A stretch of DNA of 64,000 nucleotides from Gemmatimonadaceae bacterium (GTDB lineage: Bacteria > Gemmatimonadota > Gemmatimonadetes > Gemmatimonadales > Gemmatimonadaceae), in NCBI GenBank assembly GCA_040882285.1, contig JBBEBQ010000010.1, forward strand, positions 174,147-238,146. Direction: 5' to 3'. The first letter of the stretch is position 1. Each line of letters opens with the position of its first letter. Both the position numbers and the translations under genes were made by a program. The notes below the pieces were generated by a model. That model did no database searches. It was not told where the DNA came from and worked only from the letters and a program-made list of their open reading frames with translations. Positions 17,513 through 24,180 of this stretch are shown here, in pieces.

Positions 17513-19318
17513 ATGACTCAGACGCCCAGGCCGACTCGGCAGACCCCGGAACCCCGGGCTGCCCGAACCCCTCTCCCGCGGCTGTGGGACAGGGCGCTGC
17601 GCTGGCTCGAGAGGCGGGACTGGGATGAGAGCGCCACCCTGATGGTATTCGGTGCCCTCGTGGGGGTCGTCACGGGCCTCGGCGTGGTCGCCTTCTACGG
17701 CCTGATCGATCTCAGTCACCTCGTCCTGATAAGCTGGCCACGGGAGAAGCTTCCCCTGGTAGGCCGGGCATTGTATCAGCCACTGCTAACCGCCTTCGGG
17801 CTCTGGGCGGCCTGGTTCGTCATCCGCCGCACCCGGACTCCCGAAGGACAGAACGTCCCCGACGTGCAGCTCGCCGTCGCGAAGCGCGACGGCGTGATTC
17901 ACACGAACCCCGTGCTCGCGCGGGCTCTTGCGGCGGCGATGACGCTCGGCTCCGGCGGCTCGGTAGGAGCCGAAGGACCCGTAGCCGTGCACGGGTCGTG
18001 GCTGGGATCGCTTCTCGGGCGACGGCTTCGCTTCCAGACGCGGCACGTCAAGATTCTGGTTGGCTGCGGCGCCGCCGCCGGGATCGCCGGTGCTTTCAAC
18101 GCGCCGTTCGCGGGCGCGTTCTTCGCGCTGGAAGAAGTACTCGGCACGTTCTCCGCGGGCGCGTTCAGTCCGGTCGTCGTCGCGAGCGTCGTGGGCGCGC
18201 TCACAGTGCGCCCGTTCCTCGGCAACAATCTCGTGTTCAACGTCGTGCTGCCGAACGACCCGCATCCGTTCGCGAGCGCGCTGGTGTATCCGTTGCTCGG
18301 CATCGCCTGCGGTCTCGTCGCGGTTGGGTACACGCGCCTCGTCCTCGCCGCTCCGGCCGCGAGCAAGCGGGTCCCGGGACCGGATTGGGTCAAGCCCGTG
18401 GTGGGCGGCCTCCTTACGGGCGCGATAGTCGCCGCTTCAGGCGGGCTGCTCGCGGGGAACGGACACTTAGCTATCCCCGCGGTGATCTTCGGCGGGCTTG
18501 CGTGGTACGTGCTGCTCGCGATCGCGGCCGCGAAGATAGCGGCCACCGCGCTCACGCTCGGCTTCGGCGGATCAGGCGGCGTTTTCACGCCGACGTTGTT
18601 CATCGGCGCGGCGTTGGGCGGCGGGCTCGGCGTGCTGGGATCGCAGATAGTGCCGGGAGGACTGGTGAATCCCCAGGCCTGGGCGCTCGTCGGAATGGCC
18701 GGCATGGTGGCGGCGGCTACGCGCGCGCCGCTGACGGCCATCTTCATGGTGTACGAGATGACTGACGACTACCGCTACGTCGTCCCGCTGATGCTGGTCA
18801 CGGCGATCGCGCACGTCACGTCGAGACGATTCGCCAAACACGGCTTGTACGACGGATGGCTCGCGGCGCGCGGCGAGCAGATCGCTCATGGAGTGGACCG
18901 CTCGGTCATGGACAGCGTGCACGTGCATGAGGCGTACGACAGGAAAGCGCGGGGCGTGCCCCCCGGCATGGACCTGGACGGGCTGGCCGTCGCCGCGGGT
19001 CGCACCAAGCACGGAGTAATACCGGTGCTTGATCCGGAGGGGCGCCTCCTCGGACTGGTCGGACATCACGCCATTCGCGACGCGTTGCTCGCGCGGCTGG
19101 AGCATTCCACGGTGCTGATCGCGGAGGATATCGCCGAGCCCGCGGAGACGATCGACTCGCACGCGTCGTTGCGGGAAGCATTGTCCGTCATGAACGCCCG
19201 CGGACAGGATGCGCTCGCCGTCGTGGAGCGCTCCCCGCGCGGTGAGCGCTTTTCCGGACTGCTTACCCGGGACGGATTGCTGCAGGCGTACGAGCGCGCG
19301 CTGAAGCGCGCGGTGTGA
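17513..19318 (+). CDS. ClC-family chloride channel/antiporter with CBS domains
   Basis: With the ATG at 17513 the protein has 601 residues; an upstream in-frame ATG at 17417 would add 32 residues of non-family sequence. About ten hydrophobic segments span residues 42-440. Characteristic motifs are GAEGPVAVHG (about 152-161, retaining the gating glutamate) and GFGGSGGVFTPTLF. The C-terminus (about 470-600) contains a pair of CBS domains, which usually bind adenine nucleotides. The first selectivity motif, normally GSGIP, reads EGQNVPDV (about 111-118), so the anion-coordinating serine is missing. ClC proteins move chloride, nitrate or other anions, as channels or proton-coupled exchangers; selectivity here is uncertain. 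Confidence 0.88.
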   Translation: MTQTPRPTRQTPEPRAARTPLPRLWDRALRWLERRDWDESATLMVFGALVGVVTGLGVVAFYGLIDLSHLVLISWPREKLPLVGRALYQPLLTAFGLWAAWFVIRRTRTPEGQNVPDVQLAVAKRDGVIHTNPVLARALAAAMTLGSGGSVGAEGPVAVHGSWLGSLLGRRLRFQTRHVKILVGCGAAAGIAGAFNAPFAGAFFALEEVLGTFSAGAFSPVVVASVVGALTVRPFLGNNLVFNVVLPNDPHPFASALVYPLLGIACGLVAVGYTRLVLAAPAASKRVPGPDWVKPVVGGLLTGAIVAASGGLLAGNGHLAIPAVIFGGLAWYVLLAIAAAKIAATALTLGFGGSGGVFTPTLFIGAALGGGLGVLGSQIVPGGLVNPQAWALVGMAGMVAAATRAPLTAIFMVYEMTDDYRYVVPLMLVTAIAHVTSRRFAKHGLYDGWLAARGEQIAHGVDRSVMDSVHVHEAYDRKARGVPPGMDLDGLAVAAGRTKHGVIPVLDPEGRLLGLVGHHAIRDALLARLEHSTVLIAEDIAEPAETIDSHASLREALSVMNARGQDALAVVERSPRGERFSGLLTRDGLLQAYERALKRAV

Positions 19319-19335
19319 TCTCGTACGCCGTCCGG

Positions 19336-19596
19336 TCAGACCCTCGTTGTAGCGCGCCGGATGAGCCGAAGGAGAAACAGCAGAACCACCGCGCCGATGA
19401 ACGCCACGAAGATCACGCCCGCCAGTCCGCCGAACGGCGTGGTGACTCCGAGCGTCTGGAACAGCCATCCGCCGATGAATGCGCCGGCGATACCGATGAA
19501 GATGTCGCCGATGAGCCCGTAACCGGTGCCGCCCATCACTAGAGACGCGAGCACGCCCGCGATAAGTCCGACGATGAGCCAGGTGAGCAAGTCCAT
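19336..19596 (-). CDS. GlsB/YeaQ/YmgE-family small membrane protein
   Basis: The ATG at 19596 has a CGGAGA ribosome-binding site; the longer frame upstream is not family-like. The 86 residues form three hydrophobic helices with the family's glycine-rich pattern (LIAGVLASLVMGG, then GDIFIGIAGAFIGGWLF). Members are called transglycosylase-associated or stress-response proteins, but their biochemical role is not established. It is convergent with the ClC gene, 17 nt apart. Confidence 0.85.
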   Translation of the reverse strand: MDLLTWLIVGLIAGVLASLVMGGTGYGLIGDIFIGIAGAFIGGWLFQTLGVTTPFGGLAGVIFVAFIGAVVLLFLLRLIRRATTRV

Positions 19597-19710
19597 AGCA
19601 TTCTCCGGAAAGCGTGGGTGACCGTTACGCGGCCCGATCGCTCGATCAGGAAGCCACGTGCATCGGAGAAGGTTCGGCCCGGCGGCAGCCGGGCGCAAGA
19701 AGCGTAGCGC

Positions 19711-20103
19711 TTATCGCTTCCCGTGGGTGGCCGTAACGACCGACTTGATCCCGCCCCGGACGTTGAAATCGCCCACGACCTCCATCCATTTGGGCTTGAC
19801 CCGCTCCACCAGGTCGTCGAGGATCCGGTTGACAGCCCGCTCGTAGAAGATGCCGTCGTTCCGGAAGCTCCAGAGGTAAAGCTTGAGGCTCTTGAGCTCG
19901 ACGCAGACCGCGTCCGGGACGTACCGGATCCTTATTGTCCCGAAATCTGGCGCCCCTCCACGCAGCAGCTCCAGCTCGGCGGCGTCCGTCTCGATCCCCC
20001 CGACCGGGCAGAGCGACGTGAACTCCGCCGTTTCCATGTAGATCTCGTAATCCCGCTTGGGGTGCGGGTTCTCGAACGTTTCCAGCAGCTCTGGGCGCGG
20101 CAT
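19711..20103 (-). CDS. queF: NADPH-dependent 7-cyano-7-deazaguanine reductase (type I QueF)
   Basis: QueF reduces preQ0 to preQ1 in queuosine tRNA-modification synthesis. The 130-residue protein is the unimodular (YkvM-like) form. The nucleophile is Cys32 in TSLCPVGG, the proton-donor Asp is D53 in APDFGTI, and the NADPH-binding ELKSLKLYLWSFRN motif is present. Two things are odd. The Cys and Asp, normally seven positions apart, are separated by 21, because about 14 residues (IETDAAELELLRGG) are inserted in the active-site loop. The usual His-Glu pair reads Tyr87-Glu88 (IFYER). The rest matches well, so I expect a working enzyme, but activity deserves checking. A long inverted repeat lies just upstream. 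Confidence 0.9.
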   Translation of the reverse strand: MPRPELLETFENPHPKRDYEIYMETAEFTSLCPVGGIETDAAELELLRGGAPDFGTIRIRYVPDAVCVELKSLKLYLWSFRNDGIFYERAVNRILDDLVERVKPKWMEVVGDFNVRGGIKSVVTATHGKR

Positions 20104-20150
20104 GAGAGCGGAGTCTCGCGGGTCCGCGAGCGTTACGCAACTGCCGAGGA

Positions 20151-20273
20151 GGTGGCGTCATCGTCCGCCGGAGGCGCCGTCTTAGCTTTTCAAGGGGTAG
20201 CGATGTCTTCGGATACTCGACGATTCCGCCCCCCTTGAAAAGCGTAGGCGCCGAGGCGGATGATGGCGCCACC
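20151..20273. repeat. Long imperfect inverted repeat upstream of queF
   Basis: The left arm (20151-20197) and right arm (20231-20273) are near-perfect reverse complements: outer GGTGGCG/CGCCACC and inner GCTTTTCAAGGGG/CCCCTTGAAAAGC match exactly, with a few mismatches and gaps between. The spacer is 33 nt. It fills most of the 185-nt gap between the rhomboid stop and the queF start. It could be a terminator for rhomboid, a folded leader of queF, or a small mobile inverted-repeat element. It does not resemble a preQ1 riboswitch. Confidence 0.8.
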
Positions 20274-20288
20274 GACCGCGCAACGGGG

Positions 20289-21200
20289 CTAGCCCCCGCG
20301 GAGCTCGCGGGAAAAGCGCTCGAGTATCCTGCGTTCGTCCGGGCTGAGGCTCTGTACGCCGGAGCTCGAGATCTTGTCGAGCACGCGGTTGAGCTCTTCC
20401 GCACGCCGCTTCCGGGTGTCCAGCGGCGACGGGAGCAGCTTCGGCGTGACGGCCATGCTCCTGGCAACGACCGCGTCCGTGCGATTGACCGAGCTCTCGC
20501 GCGTGCGCGGCTGCGGCTTGGGCACCGGCCGGGGCATCTCGTCGGATTCGTCCGGGACGGCGGCGACCCTCCGGCGGAACCGCTCGATACCACCCGAGCC
20601 TGGCCCCTTGATGTACACCCAGCCGAAGACGAGCCCGCCGAGGTGTGCGATCGCGGCAATGCTGGAGCCCGCGGAGCCCCGCTGCGAGAGCATTGCAAGC
20701 AGCAGGTTGATCACGACCATCCACGCCATGAACCATTTCGTCTTCATGGGGATGATGCCGAAGACGAACACCTCTTCGTCCGGCCAACGCAGCGCGAACG
20801 CGAGCATCACTCCATAGACGGCCGCCGACGCGCCGACCAGCACGCCGCTCCGAACCAGAATGAGATGGGTGAGCGCGCCGCCGAGCCCGCACCAGAGGTA
20901 GAACGCGGTGAATCCGCGTGTGCTCCATTCGGCTTCCATCCGCGGGCCGAACGACCACAGCATGAACATGTTGAAGGCGAGGTGAGCGAGCCCGGCGTGG
21001 ACGAACATGTACGTCGCCATCGTCCACCACCCCGCAGGCATGGCGACGCTGTCGAAGCCGAGCGCGGCGAAGACGTTCCGCTCGCCGAAAACCGCCAGCT
21101 GCAGGAAGTACACACCGATGTTGATCGCCAGCAGCCAGGCAACCGCTGGTGTGATTCTGAACCGCTCTTCTTCCCGATACTCAGTCGCCGTCGCCACCAC
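20289..21200 (-). CDS. Rhomboid-family intramembrane serine protease
   Basis: The 303-residue protein has six probable membrane helices in residues 17-200. Family motifs are HLAFN (His73, Asn77) in the oxyanion region, GASAAVYG with nucleophile Ser125, and AHLGGLVFGW with catalytic His186. Rhomboids cleave transmembrane helices of other proteins within the bilayer. The cytoplasmic tail (about 205-303) is proline- and arginine-rich and ends in a charged helix (SPDERRILERFSRELRGG), an extension absent from minimal rhomboids. The ATG at 21200 starts the protein before the first helix. It is the last gene before the long inverted repeat and may be transcribed with the ddl gene group upstream. Confidence 0.9.
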   Translation of the reverse strand: MVATATEYREEERFRITPAVAWLLAINIGVYFLQLAVFGERNVFAALGFDSVAMPAGWWTMATYMFVHAGLAHLAFNMFMLWSFGPRMEAEWSTRGFTAFYLWCGLGGALTHLILVRSGVLVGASAAVYGVMLAFALRWPDEEVFVFGIIPMKTKWFMAWMVVINLLLAMLSQRGSAGSSIAAIAHLGGLVFGWVYIKGPGSGGIERFRRRVAAVPDESDEMPRPVPKPQPRTRESSVNRTDAVVARSMAVTPKLLPSPLDTRKRRAEELNRVLDKISSSGVQSLSPDERRILERFSRELRGG

Positions 21201-21278
21201 CCTATCCCCGCTGAATTCTATCTATACAAAGGAGCCAGTGGCCAGGTTCCTCATTGTCAGCTGCCGCGATTCCTGCTA

Positions 21279-21299
21279 GCACGCAGCACGCAGCGCAGC
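21279..21299. repeat. GCACGCA heptamer array next to the ddl stop
   Basis: Two exact GCACGCA units and a partial third (GCGCAGC) abut the ddl stop codon. The same units occur at 27798-27843 and 30486-30510. Confidence 0.75.
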
Positions 21300-22292
21300 T
21301 CACCGGTCCGTCGCGAGCAATGCGATCCTCTCGCAAAAATCGGGAAAGGAGATTCCGACCGCCGCGGCCGCCTGCGGAATCAGACTCAGCTCGGTCATCC
21401 CCGGCAACGTGTTGACCTCCAGGCAGTACAGCGAGCCGTCGGCGGCCATGCGGAAGTCGACGCGCGGGCAGCCGCCGAGCTTCAGGGCCCGAAACGCCAG
21501 CTTCGCCTGCCGCTGCGCGTCCGCCGCCACGGCGGCCGGGATGTCCGCGGGAAACACCTCCTCGGCCATGCCCGCGGTGTACTTGCACTCGTAATCATAG
21601 ATCTCGTGCTTGGGGATGATCTCCCCCACGGGCAGGGCCTCTTCGCCGAGCATGCCGACGGTCAGCTCGCGGCCGGGGATGAACTTCTCGATCATGACTT
21701 CGTCGTCGTGCCGGAAGGCCTCGTTGATCGCGGGCGCGAGATCTTCGATCTTCCTGACCACGGTGAGCCCGACGCTCGATCCCTCCTTGGACGGCTTCAC
21801 GATCACCGGCAGGCCGAGCTCGGCCAGCACCTCGTCCTTCGTCGCCGGCGCCATCAACCAGTCCGGGGTCCCGACCCCCGCCGCGCGCAGGATGATCTTG
21901 GACAGCTCCTTGTCCATGGCCAGCGCGCTGGCCAAGTGGCCGCTACCAGTGTAGCGTATTTTCGCCATGTCCAGGAGTGCCTGGATGGTGCCGTCCTCAC
22001 CCTGCCCCCCGTGCAGCCCCAAAAACACCACGTCGGCGCCGGTCACTTCCGGCAGCTGGGTCAGCGTCGGGAGGATCGCGAGTGCCTGGAGCTCCTCGCG
22101 CGACGGCGGAGTCGTCTTGACCCCGCGCTCCCGCAACGCGCGCTCGGCCGCGGCGTCTATGGGACCTTTCGCCGGATCCACCAGCACTACTTCGTGTCGC
22201 TTCGTGCGCAGCGCGTCGGCAATCCGGAGACCCGACGCCATCGACACGTCGCGCTCCGACGACGCGCCGCCCAGCAGTACGGTGATCTTCAT
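21300..22292 (-). CDS. ddl: D-alanine--D-alanine ligase
   Basis: This 330-residue enzyme joins two D-Ala residues with ATP, supplying the dipeptide end of peptidoglycan precursors in the cytoplasm. The N-terminal motif VLLGGASSERDVSMASG is the family signature. The ATP-grasp domain contains VKPSKEGSSVGLTVV, and the metal-binding end reads CPRVDFRMAADGSLYCLEVNTLPGMT. The length is normal for the family. Ten nt separate it from the upstream cbs gene, so it is likely in the cbs-tonB-like-mutS transcription unit. A heptamer repeat touches its stop codon. Confidence 0.96.
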   Translation of the reverse strand: MKITVLLGGASSERDVSMASGLRIADALRTKRHEVVLVDPAKGPIDAAAERALRERGVKTTPPSREELQALAILPTLTQLPEVTGADVVFLGLHGGQGEDGTIQALLDMAKIRYTGSGHLASALAMDKELSKIILRAAGVGTPDWLMAPATKDEVLAELGLPVIVKPSKEGSSVGLTVVRKIEDLAPAINEAFRHDDEVMIEKFIPGRELTVGMLGEEALPVGEIIPKHEIYDYECKYTAGMAEEVFPADIPAAVAADAQRQAKLAFRALKLGGCPRVDFRMAADGSLYCLEVNTLPGMTELSLIPQAAAAVGISFPDFCERIALLATDR

Positions 22293-22302
22293 CCGGTGAA
22301 GC

Positions 22303-23727
22303 TCAGCTCGACATCATGAAGTGCAGCATGTCCGAGCGGGTCACGATGCCGAGCCGGCCGTCGTCGCGCACCAGCACCGCCGGAGTGGACTTGGACAGCA
22401 GCTTGACGATCCCCTCGACGGGCTGATTCGCGTCCACGACCGGGAACGGGGAGTCCATCACGTCGGCGACCGACGCGTCCAGCAGCTTCGGATCCGCGAG
22501 CGTCTTCTGCGACAGCGCCCAGTCGCTCACCGAGCCGACACAATCGTCGCCGTCCATCACCGGCAGCTGCGACACGTCGTGCAGCGTCATGAGCCCCACG
22601 GCCTGTCGCACGCTCGCGCCGGGCGTCGTGCTGACGATGCCGGGTGATTTCGACGTCTTTCGCAGGAGCACGTCCTCGAGCGAGACGCGCGGCGCGTCGA
22701 GCAGCTGATTCTCCCGCATCCATTCGTCGCTGTACAGCTTCGAGAGATACCGCTCGCCCGTATCGGCCAGCACCGTCACGACCAGTGCGTCCGGGTCGTC
22801 GAGCTGCTTCGCGACTTGCAGCGCCAGGTGCGTGTTAAGCCCGGAGGAGCCACCGGCAAACAGCCCCTCCTCCCGCGTGAGCCGGCGCGCCATGGCAAAC
22901 GCATCCTTGTCGCTCACCGTGTGGAACTCATCGACGAGCGACATGTCGAGCGTGCCCGGAACCTTGTCCTGACCGATGCCTTCGACCTTGTACGGCGCTC
23001 CCTCGGCGGTGCTCGCACCCTTCGTGCGCCACTTCTCGGCGAGGATCGACCCCGCGGGATCGCCCATGATCAGACGCACCTTCGGATTTTTTTCCTTGAG
23101 ATAGCGCCCCGCACCGGTGGCGGTGCCGCCCGTCCCGGCGGTGAGCACGAGATGCGTGATCCGCCCCTCGGTCTGTTCCCAAATCTCGGGGCCGGTCGTG
23201 GCATAGTGCGCGTCGGGATTCGCTTCGTTGTAGAACTGGTCGGCGAAGACAGCATTGGGCGTCTCGGCGGCGATCCGACGCGCCATCACCAGATAGTGCT
23301 CCGGATGGTCGGGTGGAACCGCGGTCGGCGTGATGATCACCTCGGCGCCGTACGCCTTCAGCAGGCGGACCTTCTCCTGCGACATCTTGTCCGGCATTGT
23401 GAAGATACACTTGTATCCTTTTAGCACGGCCGCGAGCGCGAGGCCCACGCCGGTGTTGCCGCTGGTGGCCTCGACGATGGTCCCGCCGCGCTTGAGCCGC
23501 CCGTCGCGCTCCGCCTGCTCGATGATGGGAAGCCCGATCCGGTCCTTGATGGATCCACCGGGGTTGTACGACTCCGCCTTCACGTAAACCGGCGTCCGGA
23601 TCCCTCGCGTAACGCGGTTGAGGCGGATCAGCGGGGTCCACCCGATCGTGTCAAGGACCGAGTCATACCGCTTGAGCTTCTCCGAGCTCGCGAGCTGCCC
23701 TTGGTGGCCCGGCCCGTCCCGCTTCAC
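22303..23727 (-). CDS. Cystathionine beta-synthase (PLP fold plus CBS pair)
   Basis: The 474-residue protein has a fold-type II PLP domain (about 20-330) with the cofactor lysine Lys61 in NPGGSIKDRIG, the phosphate loop TAGTGGTATG and the substrate loop TSGNTG. A C-terminal pair of CBS domains (about 345-474) follows. This order is that of cystathionine beta-synthase, which condenses serine (or acetylserine) with homocysteine, rather than a plain cysteine synthase, which lacks the CBS pair. The CBS pair is usually regulatory. The ATG overlaps the upstream TonB-like stop by 4 nt (ATGA), so translation is probably coupled. Confidence 0.88.
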   Translation of the reverse strand: MKRDGPGHQGQLASSEKLKRYDSVLDTIGWTPLIRLNRVTRGIRTPVYVKAESYNPGGSIKDRIGLPIIEQAERDGRLKRGGTIVEATSGNTGVGLALAAVLKGYKCIFTMPDKMSQEKVRLLKAYGAEVIITPTAVPPDHPEHYLVMARRIAAETPNAVFADQFYNEANPDAHYATTGPEIWEQTEGRITHLVLTAGTGGTATGAGRYLKEKNPKVRLIMGDPAGSILAEKWRTKGASTAEGAPYKVEGIGQDKVPGTLDMSLVDEFHTVSDKDAFAMARRLTREEGLFAGGSSGLNTHLALQVAKQLDDPDALVVTVLADTGERYLSKLYSDEWMRENQLLDAPRVSLEDVLLRKTSKSPGIVSTTPGASVRQAVGLMTLHDVSQLPVMDGDDCVGSVSDWALSQKTLADPKLLDASVADVMDSPFPVVDANQPVEGIVKLLSKSTPAVLVRDDGRLGIVTRSDMLHFMMSS

Positions 23728-24179
23728 TGGGTCCGCGGGCTCTGGCGCAGTATCGTGTCGCCCGGGAGGGCGGGCGCGTCGGGGTGCCTGAAATACACCG
23801 GGAACAGAATCGACACCGGAATCGCGTCGCCGCGGCGTCGGGCGGGCACGAATCTCAGCTCGCGCGAGCCTTTGACCGCCGCCGAGTCGAGCGCGGCGTA
23901 GCTGGACGTCTCGACCACCCGTGTGGAGTCGGCCGCTACCTTCCCCTGCGCGTCGATGAAGATCCGGAGGGTCACGTTGCCCTGCACTTTCCTGGAGTAC
24001 AGTGCCGGCGGGTATCGGAACGGCAGCTCCCTGTTGATCATCTGGGGCAGAACTTCGGGCTTGGGACCCGTGTGTCCGGTGACCACCGGATTGGGCTCCG
24101 CCTCTTTCCCGCAGGCCGACAGGAAAACGGCGGCGGCGAGCGCCAGCCCCATGAGTGGACGCGAGTTCATGAGCATCAA
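23724..24179 (-). CDS. Lipoprotein with TonB C-terminal-like domain
   Basis: The 151-residue protein has a lipoprotein signal (LAAAVFLSAC, Cys23). A domain at about 50-135 has FRYPPALYSRKVQGNVTLRI and AALDSAAVKGSRELRFVPA, the pattern of TonB C-terminal domains, with their RxVxGxVxLxxxID core. Classic TonB has an N-terminal membrane helix and a proline linker; here a lipid anchor replaces them. It may act in the envelope as a TonB-like adaptor rather than an energy transducer. The start is uncertain among Met codons 1, 2 and 4; it begins 1 nt after mutS and overlaps cbs by 4 nt. Confidence 0.72.
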   Translation of the reverse strand: MMLMNSRPLMGLALAAAVFLSACGKEAEPNPVVTGHTGPKPEVLPQMINRELPFRYPPALYSRKVQGNVTLRIFIDAQGKVAADSTRVVETSSYAALDSAAVKGSRELRFVPARRRGDAIPVSILFPVYFRHPDAPALPGDTILRQSPRTQ

Positions 24180-24180
24180 G

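Noticed and set aside
20104..20150. preQ1 riboswitch upstream of queF
   Set aside because: The leader has a short hairpin but not the compact A-rich aptamer and its C-rich loop.
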